The notes below the pieces were generated by a model that was given only the letters and a program-made list of their open reading frames with translations, ran no database searches and was not told the DNA's origin. From Maribacter sp. HTCC2170 (GTDB lineage Bacteria > Bacteroidota > Bacteroidia > Flavobacteriales > Flavobacteriaceae), in assembly GCF_000153165.2 (NCBI RefSeq), contig NC_014472.1, positions 2,848,001 to 2,912,000 on the forward strand: a stretch of DNA of 64,000 bases. Direction: 5' to 3'. The position numbers and the translations under genes were made by a program. Shown in pieces: positions 45,501 to 52,261 of this stretch. Each line of letters begins with the position of its first letter. Positions within the stretch are counted from its first letter, which is position 1.

Positions 45501-45724
45501 ATTATATGTTTGAAGCACGCCTTTTAATCAAATTCAAAGATTTTTTAAATCGTATAGGAAAAGGTAACCTTCCGGTAACGCAAGGAACCATGGATGTCGC
45601 TCAAGATTATTCAGAACAGTGGGGTATATTGAAATCCAGTTTACAGAGCATTAAAAATAAAGATGTTGCTAACTATAATAGCAAGTTAAAGGCAGTTGGA
45701 CTACCGGAATTGTATTGGCCATAG
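42593..45724 (+). CDS. BNR/sortilin-like glycosyl hydrolase family protein (2)
   Basis: 1043 residues, Sec signal (MGLFAQ). Same plan as the preceding gene: YRNIGPFRGGRSTTVSG at the mature start, repeated Asp boxes (TDGGNKWSNI, SIDAGKTWKHM, TDGGKNWKEI, TQDGGKTWVNV), a C-terminal beta-domain and a helical end. The two are tandem paralogues separated by 23 bases, differing in loops and tail. Probably secreted or surface-exposed; ligand unknown. It may act with its neighbour as a pair rather than as redundant copies. Confidence 0.88.
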   Translation: MKTLHYALLITLSMSMGLFAQRKKKTNVPVITEHLYESMKYRNIGPFRGGRSTTVSGVFNDIFTYYMGATGGGVWKTTDGGNKWSNISDGYFNTTGIGDITPAPSNPNIIYVGTGESPVRGVKTSHGDGLYKSIDAGKTWKHMGMEKTRHISDVYVHPENPDKVYVAAQGNPWGPNEERGVYLSEDGGETFEKILYVNENSGIVDMTVDPNNPNFMMVATWEFWRKPWVVHNGGPGCRIYKTTDGGKNWKEINKGLPKLKGKMGVSISPANPNIVYIAIDAMGDKAGVYRSDDAGESFKQMTNDATTYARSWYYMHIIADPNDEDEVWVMNSFAMKSIDGGKTFIGMKGSHVDHHDLWINPENSDIMVNANDGGGSVTFNGGETWSTMYNQPTGQFYRLITDNGYPYRVYSGQQDNSTIAIDSRVVDDGIGEMHWDVMRAGESSTVALDPDNPRFVYSTYFASNFVEWDRDIDNTRMVMPYPTRVTGEQPKNLKYRANWNGPVIVSPHNPNVIYYGSQYVMKSSDRGVTWKVMSEDLTRNNKAHQGKGGEPISNEQITAESYNNLFNIEESPLREGVIWVGSDDGLVHVTQDGGKTWVNVTPKGLKESIINVVEPSPHDPATAYIAVAGYKMNDFTPHIYKTNNYGASWIKIVNGLPGDTFARSVREDPDRKGLLYAGTETGVFVSFDDGGQWLPLQNNLPEVPITDLRVKRKDLVVATQGRALWILDDLTPLHQISNEVAKSDYYLYKPNDFNAELSVAYSIDGGLGENPPQGAHIHYVLNKEVPESTPMSIEIMNSSNEVIYSEYSGLDRVGCDTLIKPQLKRKKGAHRYSWNMKVGRFDCLTELYTTNRDLTAYNAKPGKYKVRLKVGDFEQTESFEIIIDARISSSIENAAAAYEERDKISKSIFAGAVEMAKGVRDLRKIKKQLNFILGETSDENLKKEGNLLNRTMDDWIAAVLQKEMRTYQSNYMFEARLLIKFKDFLNRIGKGNLPVTQGTMDVAQDYSEQWGILKSSLQSIKNKDVANYNSKLKAVGLPELYWP

Positions 45725-45748
45725 AATTTTACAAATAAGAATAATGTT

Positions 45749-46519
45749 ATGTGGAATTTAAAAAAGATATTCGTCTTTCTTTTATTGGTCTTTGTTCAGT
45801 ACTTAGCTTCTCAAGAAATCAGTGAAGTTAAAATTCACTCGCACAACGATTATTTGCAATCATTGCCTTTCTGGACTGCTTATGACAATGGGCTAAGCTC
45901 AATTGAAGTTGATGTTTTCTTAAAGGAAGGTATTTTGTATGCCACTCATAGTAAAAGAGAAATAAAAGAGAAACATACACTGGAAGATTTATATTTACTG
46001 CCTTTGCAGAGGGTTTATGATCTTCAAATTGGTAATCAACAAAATATCCAACTGTTGATAGACATTAAATCGAAAGCTATCCCAACTTTAAATGAGATTA
46101 TCAATGTATTGAATAACTATCCAGAATTATTGAACAACGACAAACTTTCTTTTGTTATTTCAGGAAATAGACCTTCGCCAGAAGATTACTCTTCTTATCC
46201 TGATTTTGTACAATTTGATTACCAAAGCCTTGATTATATATCTGATGAAGTGGTAAATAAAGTGGCGTTGGTCAGTATGAATTTCAATTCAATTTCAAAT
46301 TGGAATGGAGTGGAGGTTTTATCAAAGAAAGAGGTAGAAAAAATATCATTCGTCATTGCTGAAGCGCATAAATTAGGAAGACCATTTAGATTTTGGGGCT
46401 GCCCAGATACTCCTCTTGCATGGAAAACATTTATGGCATTGGGCATGGATTATTTGCATACAGATGACCCCTATGAATGTACCAAGTTTGTTGAGTCTTT
46501 AGAACGGCCGAAGAAATAA
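45749..46519 (+). CDS. Exported PI-PLC/GDPD-like phosphodiesterase
   Basis: 256 residues, Sec signal (VQYLASQ). HSHNDYLQSLPFWTAYDNGLSSIEVDVFLKEG carries the two His/Asp and Glu-x-Asp residues that define the phosphatidylinositol-specific PLC/glycerophosphodiester phosphodiesterase TIM-barrel, followed by LYATHSK and LLIDIKS. The C-terminal FRFWGCPDTPLAWKTFMALGMDYLHTDDP closes the barrel. It should cleave a phosphodiester in the periplasm. It follows the second BNR gene by 24 bases, so it is probably the last gene of that operon. Confidence 0.87.
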   Translation: MWNLKKIFVFLLLVFVQYLASQEISEVKIHSHNDYLQSLPFWTAYDNGLSSIEVDVFLKEGILYATHSKREIKEKHTLEDLYLLPLQRVYDLQIGNQQNIQLLIDIKSKAIPTLNEIINVLNNYPELLNNDKLSFVISGNRPSPEDYSSYPDFVQFDYQSLDYISDEVVNKVALVSMNFNSISNWNGVEVLSKKEVEKISFVIAEAHKLGRPFRFWGCPDTPLAWKTFMALGMDYLHTDDPYECTKFVESLERPKK

Positions 46520-46573
46520 AGGAATTTAATCCTAACGGATTTTGTAGTGCTTCAAAGTTAGCGACTAGAATAA

Positions 46574-46598
46574 AAAATGCCCCTTTCAGGGGCATTTT
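46574..46598. terminator. Bidirectional terminator
   Basis: Stem AAAATGCCCCT / AGGGGCATTTT around TTC, between the phosphodiesterase gene (plus) and the Cys-rich lipoprotein gene (minus). Confidence 0.85.
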
Positions 46599-46619
46599 AA
46601 TATATTGAATAAAGGGTCT

Positions 46620-47102
46620 TTAAGAATGTTTAGTGCAGTTTTCACATTTACAGTCATCACCCTCACAACTACATTCACCACCTTCATGCATTTTACATTC
46701 TTTTTTTGCATGCTCTTTACAGTTTGAGCATTTACATTTATCTCCCTCACAACTACAATCGCCACCTTCGTGCATTTTGCACTCTTTTTTAGCATGTTCC
46801 TTACAGTTCGCACATTTACATTTATCTCCCTCACAACTGCAATCGCCACCTTCATGCATTGCACATTTTTTTGCTTTACTATCACCTTTGGCCTTTAGGT
46901 CCATTTTACAGACTGGGCAGCTACCCGCTTCCTTATAAGTTTTACCATCCTCACAGTCCATAGGACATTGGAATTCGGCCGATGCGTGCATTTCTGTATA
47001 TGATTCTTGTTCCTTGTTGGCCTTTTGGTCTTTGCAGGAGATGAATAAGACGAATGAGAAGGCTAGAGCAAGAGTTGAAAATAAAATTGTTTTGGTTTTC
47101 AT
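46620..47102 (-). CDS. Cys-rich lipoprotein with metal-binding domain and three metallothionein-like repeats
   Basis: 160 residues; lipobox FISC (Cys23). Residues 45-68 (QCPMDCEDGKTYKEAGSCPVCKMDL) match the small heavy-metal-binding domain found in copper-handling lipoproteins. Three tandem units of about 27-28 residues follow, each built on MHEGGDCSCEGDKCKC then NCKEHAKK, giving six or seven Cys and two His per unit. This spacing resembles metallothioneins. The protein should bind soft metals (Cu, Zn, Cd) outside the cytoplasm. A cytochrome c gene is divergent. The repeats are similar at DNA level, indicating recent duplication. Confidence 0.85.
   Translation of the reverse strand: MKTKTILFSTLALAFSFVLFISCKDQKANKEQESYTEMHASAEFQCPMDCEDGKTYKEAGSCPVCKMDLKAKGDSKAKKCAMHEGGDCSCEGDKCKCANCKEHAKKECKMHEGGDCSCEGDKCKCSNCKEHAKKECKMHEGGECSCEGDDCKCENCTKHS
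46625..46875 (-). repeat. Three tandem ~81-84 bp coding repeats
   Basis: These encode the Cys-rich units of the lipoprotein. Long identical stretches between units one and two (for instance the part encoding GGDCSCEGDKCKC) show recent duplication; such arrays can change copy number. Confidence 0.75.
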
Positions 47103-47186
47103 GGATATCTAATTTTCAACAAAAATATTAATTATTTAACCATTCATTTTTTATATTTAATAATATTATCACTTATTCCAAATAAA

Positions 47187-47600
47187 ATGCGATTGATTTC
47201 ATTTTTCATTATGCTGCTAATGATTTGTAGCTGTAATAGGGCAAAAAAACCAGAAGAAGTCAAAGATAATAGCGTGCCTGCCAGGGCAGAATTGAGTAAA
47301 GATTCCAAAATTTTTTTGGGTAATAGATTGTTCTCTGAAAAAACCTGTATTACCTGCCATGCCGTTGATCAGAAAAAAATTGGTCCATCGGTTGTTGAGA
47401 TAATGACCGTTTATAAAGGTAAAAGTGGTGATATTGTTAGTTTTCTTAAAGGGAAGTCAGAACCTATCGTTGACACAACGGCGTCACAAGTGGCCATTAT
47501 GCAGGCAAATATAGAGGGCTTTTTAAGAGATATTTCTGATGTTGAACTTGATGCCATTGAAACTTATATGTTGCATGTTGATAAATTGAATGCTAACTAG
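47187..47600 (+). CDS. Small lipoprotein cytochrome c, class I
   Basis: 137 residues; lipobox ICSC (Cys16). One haem site CITCH in FSEKTCITCHAVDQKKIGPS, with the Lys-Ile-Gly-Pro motif after the haem, as in class I cytochromes c. A later Met (in VAIMQANIEGF) is the probable sixth ligand, followed by the terminal helix DVELDAIETYML. It would carry electrons at the outer face of a membrane. It is divergent from the Cys-rich metal-binding lipoprotein; a shared regulatory region of 84 bases separates them. Confidence 0.88.
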   Translation: MRLISFFIMLLMICSCNRAKKPEEVKDNSVPARAELSKDSKIFLGNRLFSEKTCITCHAVDQKKIGPSVVEIMTVYKGKSGDIVSFLKGKSEPIVDTTASQVAIMQANIEGFLRDISDVELDAIETYMLHVDKLNAN

Positions 47601-47661
47601 AATAATGTACTATCTACATAATTAACTATTGAAGTTTTAGAGGGAACTACATGTAATTAAC

Positions 47662-48273
47662 CTATGCCCTTACAATTCTTGCATGTTCCATAAAATAATC
47701 TTCTAATCGCTTTAATTTGGGATTTAATTTTTCAGAATAAATAACGTATTGGCATTTTTTAATACCCTCGGTAGCAGTAAGCAAATCGGTATATTCACTT
47801 TTTTGAATTAAAAAGTCGGCATCTTCTATGCTTAATATTTTAAGTTGAGAAATACTGACTCCATTATTTAGAAACAGCTTGCGTATGGTTTTTGGAGTAG
47901 TAATTAAAATGTCTATCCCCATATAGATTTCAGACTTTTGTACATCTATATGTAAGGCCTCATAACTAGCATAAACCCTAATAGAGCTATATTTGGTATA
48001 AGTTAAAAATGCATCGTATAATTCTAGTGCTTTACTCTTATTTTCAACAATTATTACAGCTCTAGGTGCATCACCTTCAGCCTCACATTTTAGCTTTTGT
48101 AAAGTTGTTAGAATTAAAGTAGTTGTTTTACCACTGTCTTTGGAGGCAACACAAAAAACGTTGGCTCCACTCTTGATTATAGGTATACTTTTCTTTTGAA
48201 ATGAGGTTGTTTGGTCAATAGAAAGTTGTTCTAAAACTTCTTGTAAATACGGATGTAATTTTTTAAAAGACAT
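47662..48273 (-). CDS. Single-domain, degenerate DEAD-box helicase-like protein
   Basis: 203 residues from ATG 48273 (the frame reaches 48330). It begins MSFKKLHPYLQEVLEQL with a Q-motif region TTSFQKKSIPIIKSG, then P-loop ASKDSGKTTT and an LITTPKTIRKLF motif. The DEAD box is replaced by SIEDADF. The protein stops after the first RecA domain; the second RecA domain of normal DEAD-box RNA helicases (motifs IV-VI) is absent. No second-domain remnant follows. It could bind nucleotide or RNA but should not unwind alone. Either a truncated copy or a dedicated regulator. Confidence 0.75.
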   Translation of the reverse strand: MSFKKLHPYLQEVLEQLSIDQTTSFQKKSIPIIKSGANVFCVASKDSGKTTTLILTTLQKLKCEAEGDAPRAVIIVENKSKALELYDAFLTYTKYSSIRVYASYEALHIDVQKSEIYMGIDILITTPKTIRKLFLNNGVSISQLKILSIEDADFLIQKSEYTDLLTATEGIKKCQYVIYSEKLNPKLKRLEDYFMEHARIVRA

Positions 48274-48438
48274 ATTTTTTCTAGTAGTAACCACAAAGAT
48301 ATCTTTTATGCTATAATATGCCATGAACAAATTTGTGCAATTTTAATCCCAAAATCATATTTTAAGGGCCCTTAAATATTGATATTGGGAGAACGATGGA
48401 ATTATTGTAAATTCATACAAATCTTAATTTGAATTGTA

Positions 48439-49821
48439 ATGAAACGTTCTCGCATATTTTATCTCTTCGCACTTGTTATGGCAATGGCGTGCAATACAAG
48501 ACCAGAAAAGAAGAAGGAAGAAAAAACACTCGCTAGCAAGAACATTCCTAAGGTAGTTACCGCTGATATAGAGGCTGGCATTAAAGCCAATATAGACAAA
48601 AGGGTCAAAGAAGGAGGTGGGTATTTTCATATGAATTCAGATGGTAAAGAACTTCGCCTGCAATTAGTGCGTGTACATACCGAATATCTTTCAAATTTGG
48701 GTCCTCAGCGTCATTTTGCCTGCGTAGATCTTGCCGATGTAAGTGGTGATGTTTACGATGTGGATTTTTTCTTGGAAGGAGATCCAGGAAATATGTCCGT
48801 TACCGAAACGACCCTGCATAAACTTAACGGCAAACCTTTTTACACTTGGAAGCAGCGTAAAGACAAAACCTGGTATAGAAGGCCGATTAAAAACGCTTCC
48901 TCTGATTTGTTGGGGGTTATTGAGGGGGAAGACAACTTTGAATTTAATTATGAAATAACCTTACCAGAAATTAAGGAATCAGCGAAAATATGGATTCCCA
49001 TTCCGCAGAGTGATCGTTTTCAAACTGTTGAATTAGCTTCAATTGATGCTCCCATGGAACATCGAATGTTAAAAGAGAAAAACTATGGAAATACCATAAT
49101 GTATATGGATCTTTCACCTGAACATAGTGGCAAGAAACTGGAACTTGTCTATGACGTGAAGCGACAAGAGAAAAATCCATATGAAGAAGATTCTTCGCCC
49201 ACAAGATATTTGGATGCCAGTTCATTGATGCCAGTTGGCGACCGATTTCAGGTTCTGGCAGATTCCATTATCGGAATAAAACGTAATGAAGGCGTCATTA
49301 TGCAAGCTAGGGCCTTATATGACTACATCATAGACAACATGAAATATATTAAGGCAGGAAAGTACGGCACGGGTGATGCTGTATACGCTTGCGATGCGTT
49401 AACAGGCAACTGTACAGAATTTCATTCATTATTCATCTCCTTGGCAAGATCAGCAGGAATACCTTCTCGATTTGCTGTTGGGGCATCGATACCCTCAGAT
49501 CGAGCCGAAGGTGGTATCGATGGCTATCATTGCTGGGCAGAATTTTTCGCTGAAGGCAAATGGTGGCCAGTAGATATTAGTGAAGCGAATAAATACACAG
49601 CGCTAGCTACCTACTATTTTGGTCGTCATCCGGCAAATCGTATTGAATTTACCAAAGGACGCGACCTAATTATAGAACCTGGACCATCTTCCGGGCCAAT
49701 AAACTTCCTAGCTTATCCAGTTATGGAAATAGGAAAAACTCCCGCATTTCCAAAAACATTTTTTTCATTTAAAAGGAAAGCGGATAAAGAATCCTCGGAA
49801 AATATTGTAAGCTTACCCTGA
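48439..49821 (+). CDS. Transglutaminase-like lipoprotein
   Basis: 460 residues; lipobox MAMAC (Cys18). An N-terminal domain (about 30-150) is followed by a beta-sandwich and a transglutaminase core (about 280-390) with the catalytic triad in GNCTEFHSLFISLARSAGIPSR (Cys), GYHCWAEFF (His) and WWPVDISEA (Asp). It would act as a cysteine protease or amide-forming enzyme facing the periplasm or surface. Its last 9 bases overlap the 3' end of the opposing His/Glu-repeat lipoprotein gene. Confidence 0.88.
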   Translation: MKRSRIFYLFALVMAMACNTRPEKKKEEKTLASKNIPKVVTADIEAGIKANIDKRVKEGGGYFHMNSDGKELRLQLVRVHTEYLSNLGPQRHFACVDLADVSGDVYDVDFFLEGDPGNMSVTETTLHKLNGKPFYTWKQRKDKTWYRRPIKNASSDLLGVIEGEDNFEFNYEITLPEIKESAKIWIPIPQSDRFQTVELASIDAPMEHRMLKEKNYGNTIMYMDLSPEHSGKKLELVYDVKRQEKNPYEEDSSPTRYLDASSLMPVGDRFQVLADSIIGIKRNEGVIMQARALYDYIIDNMKYIKAGKYGTGDAVYACDALTGNCTEFHSLFISLARSAGIPSRFAVGASIPSDRAEGGIDGYHCWAEFFAEGKWWPVDISEANKYTALATYYFGRHPANRIEFTKGRDLIIEPGPSSGPINFLAYPVMEIGKTPAFPKTFFSFKRKADKESSENIVSLP

Positions 49822-50079
49822 TACGGAATCTTTAGCTGGGTGTTCTTCACCTTCTGGGTGTTCATCACCATCTTTAGCTGGGTGTTCTTCGCCTTCAGGA
49901 TGTTCGTCCTTGGCAGTACCTTCTTCAGTAGGATGTTCTTCACCTTCAGGATGCTCACCCGCTTGTTCAGTACTTTCCTTTTTCTTTTGTTCCCTACAAG
50001 AACTTAACGAGCTGGCAGCAATAAAACTAAATAGTAGCATTACCAGTGCAATGGACTTAAGTTTTTTAAATCGATTCAT
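49813..50079 (-). CDS. Small His/Glu-repeat lipoprotein
   Basis: 88 residues; lipobox LSSC (Cys28). The mature ~60 residues consist of repeated EHPEGEEHP units joined by AKD or TEE linkers (three full copies). Acidic with regularly spaced His, so a metal-binding (Zn/Ni) role is plausible but unproven. It is convergent with the transglutaminase gene and overlaps it by 9 bases, which is uncommon and could couple their expression by antisense transcription. DUF4242 genes downstream are also possibly metal-linked. Confidence 0.75.
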   Translation of the reverse strand: MNRFKKLKSIALVMLLFSFIAASSLSSCREQKKKESTEQAGEHPEGEEHPTEEGTAKDEHPEGEEHPAKDGDEHPEGEEHPAKDSVSG

Positions 50080-50449
50080 AATTTTTATTGTTTTTTGAAT
50101 TAAAAAATCAAGTAGAGGGTTAGCTAAGTACTTGATTCTATTAAATATAGCAATTTAAATTAAAACTCTTTTAGAGTAGTTGAAAATTTGTGATATCGAA
50201 AAAGTGTTTGTTGAACCAGGTTATTCCTTCAACTATGATAAAAACTTATTTGAAGAGTTTATTACTATTCTATATGATTATCTATTGACTGACCCATTCC
50301 CATCTTAAACTTTGTCATTGGAATAGAGGCAAACGACTTATTCGTAATGCGTTTCAATTTTAATGGTCTGAACCAAAATTGCGATTTTTTGGATCAAAAG
50401 CATAATTCATTGGTTTTAAGTTGTTTTAGTTTTGGTTTATCAATAATTA
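50080..50449. other. Intergenic region with an orphan coding-like stretch
   Basis: About 370 bases. A plus-strand frame 50180-50308 starting TTG encodes 42 residues including VFVEPGYSFNYDKNLFEEF and ILYDYLLTD; it looks coding but has no ATG or upstream coding part and may be a gene remnant. The rest is AT-rich with no other signal. Confidence 0.3.
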
Positions 50450-50477
50450 AAACATGAAACATGAAACATGAAACATG
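50450..50477 (+). repeat. Tandem heptamer (AAACATG)x4 over the start codon
   Basis: Four perfect AAACATG units. Each supplies an ATG; those at 50454, 50461 and 50468 open tiny frames of five or six codons (the first two read MKHET then stop), while the one at 50475 begins the DUF4242 gene. Confidence 0.9.
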
Positions 50478-50846
50478 AAAACAATTAAACTTATTTTGAT
50501 CCTATCATTATTAACTACTACCTATGCCATTGGCCAGGAAAAAGAATTAACAAATAAAAACAAGGAAACAATGAAAACGTATGTAATTGAACGAAGTATT
50601 CCGGGAGCAGGTGACCTTACGCCAGAACAGTTAAAAGGAATTTCACAGACCTCCTGTTCTGTATTAAAGGAAATGGGGCCAAAAATTGAATGGCAACACA
50701 GCTATGTTACCGGCGACAAAGTATATTGTGTATATAAAGCTGAAAATAAGGATTTGGTAAAGGAGCATGCCAAAAAAGGTGGATTTCCGGCAAATTCAAT
50801 AAACGAAGTCGCAACTGTCATAAGTCCGGCAACTGCTGAGCAATAG
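50475..50846 (+). CDS. Exported DUF4242 protein
   Basis: 123 residues; Sec signal (LTTTYAIGQ). The mature domain TYVIERSIPGAGDLTPEQLKGISQTSCSVLKEM, WQHSYVTGDKVYCVYKAENKDLVKEHAKKGGFPANSINEV is a DUF4242 ferredoxin-like fold, related to a nickel-binding actinobacterial protein. The start is the last of four ATG codons in the heptamer repeat; only this one opens a long frame. It precedes, by 84 bases and a terminator, a regulator that carries a DUF4242 domain itself. Confidence 0.85.
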   Translation: MKTIKLILILSLLTTTYAIGQEKELTNKNKETMKTYVIERSIPGAGDLTPEQLKGISQTSCSVLKEMGPKIEWQHSYVTGDKVYCVYKAENKDLVKEHAKKGGFPANSINEVATVISPATAEQ

Positions 50847-50866
50847 TAATACGAAACCTAGTAACA

Positions 50867-50902
50867 AGAAGCTATCCATACTATTGATGGCTTCTTTTTT
50901 TT
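50867..50902 (+). terminator. Rho-independent terminator
   Basis: Stem AGAAGCTATC / GATGGCTTCT (one G-U pair) with a 9-base loop and a T tract, after the DUF4242 gene. Confidence 0.75.
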
Positions 50903-50930
50903 AATTAAGTATCTTACAAAAAAAACATCT

Positions 50931-52028
50931 ATGCCAATATATATGGATTTTCATGATTTACCAGATGGTGTTACCGCAGCGCACGTTGCAGAAATGCATC
51001 AAGCTGATTTAAAAATTGAACATAAATATAATTGTCGTGGATTAACGTATTGGTGTGATGAAAAACGACAAACTGCATTTTGCTTAATAGAAGCTCCTAA
51101 TGAAGAGGCTATCAAAGAACTTCATGAAAAATCTCATGGAGCTGTTCCACAACGCATCATTGAAGTTAATGACACACTTGTTGAATCTTTTTTAGGTCGT
51201 ATAGAAGACCCTAAAAAATCACAGAATGTAAAACTCAATATTATAAACGATTCCGCATTCAGAACATTAATGGTTATTAATATCAATAAACGTATTTTAA
51301 GAACTGAAAATATTGAAACCTTAAGTGCTGCAATTCGTGGTTATAATAAATCAATCATAAACATTGTTACTAATAAGGACGGACGTGTTGTCAAGCAAGA
51401 AGCAAATTCATTTTTAATGTCATTTACCTGTGTTACAAATGCCGTAGAAAGTGCCATTAAAATTCAAGAATTGTATAATTGTGTGATTACTCCGGATTTA
51501 GAATTTAAAATAGGTATAAGCGCAGGTGTTCCAGTAACCGAAAATGAAAATATTTTTGAGGACACTATAAAAGAAGCTAATTATTTGTGCTATACAATGA
51601 ACGGCAAAATAATACTATCACCAGAAGTAAAAGATTTATATGAAAGTGAGAATCAAAACAATCCGATTAATATAAAAGGTGTTAAATCATTAACTGTTGT
51701 TGAAAAGGAATTTGTAACTAATTTACTCGATTACACTAATACTGTGTGGAAAGACACAAAGACTAGTGCTTTAGATTTTTGTAAATATTTAGGCTTTAGT
51801 AAATCAAAACTATACCGGACAATGATGTCTATAATCGGCAAATCACCAAATGGTTTTTTAAAAGAATATAGATTAAACAAAGCACTTTCTATATTAGAAA
51901 AACAAACTACCAATATCTCCGAAATAGCATATGAAACTGGTTTTAGTAGCCCAACTTATTTTTCAAAGTGTTTTCAAGAAACCTATGGGATGTTACCTTC
52001 TAAATACGGTAAAATCATATCTAAATAG
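50931..52028 (+). CDS. DUF4242 - cyclase-like - AraC HTH fusion regulator
   Basis: 365 residues in three parts. Residues 1-85: DUF4242 domain (MPIYMDFHDLPDGVTAAHVAEMHQAD, NCRGLTYWCDEKRQTAFCLIEAPNEEAI). Residues ~110-240: resembles a class III nucleotide cyclase (LMVININKRIL, SAAIRGYNKSIINIVTNKDGRVVKQEANSFLMSF, FKIGISAGVPV, YLCYTMNGKIILSPEV) but metal-binding Asp residues are lost, so it is likely only a ligand-binding fold. Residues ~270-360: AraC helix-turn-helix (NISEIAYETGFSSPTYFSKCFQETYG). Probably a cytoplasmic sensor-regulator, perhaps of the adjacent DUF4242 gene. Confidence 0.85.
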   Translation: MPIYMDFHDLPDGVTAAHVAEMHQADLKIEHKYNCRGLTYWCDEKRQTAFCLIEAPNEEAIKELHEKSHGAVPQRIIEVNDTLVESFLGRIEDPKKSQNVKLNIINDSAFRTLMVININKRILRTENIETLSAAIRGYNKSIINIVTNKDGRVVKQEANSFLMSFTCVTNAVESAIKIQELYNCVITPDLEFKIGISAGVPVTENENIFEDTIKEANYLCYTMNGKIILSPEVKDLYESENQNNPINIKGVKSLTVVEKEFVTNLLDYTNTVWKDTKTSALDFCKYLGFSKSKLYRTMMSIIGKSPNGFLKEYRLNKALSILEKQTTNISEIAYETGFSSPTYFSKCFQETYGMLPSKYGKIISK

Positions 52029-52140
52029 AATTTAAAAGCGTTGTGTCAATTTGTTTTCTAAATAATTTGACCTCTATTTCATCAGTTCCTTTAATATAAC
52101 AGTTTGCCAATCGGTGTTCAATGTAACTTAGTTTTCTAGA
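52021..52140 (-). pseudogene. Possible 3' remnant of an unknown gene
   Basis: On the minus strand 39 codons stay open and end at TAG 52021, overlapping the 3' end of the regulator gene. The peptide includes YIEHRLANCYIKGTDEIEV and KLFRKQIDTTLLNSI, which looks like genuine protein, but no in-frame ATG or upstream continuation is present. Not assigned to a family. Confidence 0.3.
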
Positions 52141-52261
52141 CTACTACTATGACTTGAGGCTAAGAACGCTCATTTTATTGGAACTTAGTTTTGATTAAAA
52201 TGACACAAATGATAATTAATTCAGGCTAAAATCATTATATTTAAGTAGGCTATTATTATGA

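Noticed and set aside
46585-46885. 99-codon minus-strand frame in another phase over the Cys-rich gene
   Set aside because: Alternative reading of the same DNA repeats; the Cys-rich frame has the lipobox and domain motifs.
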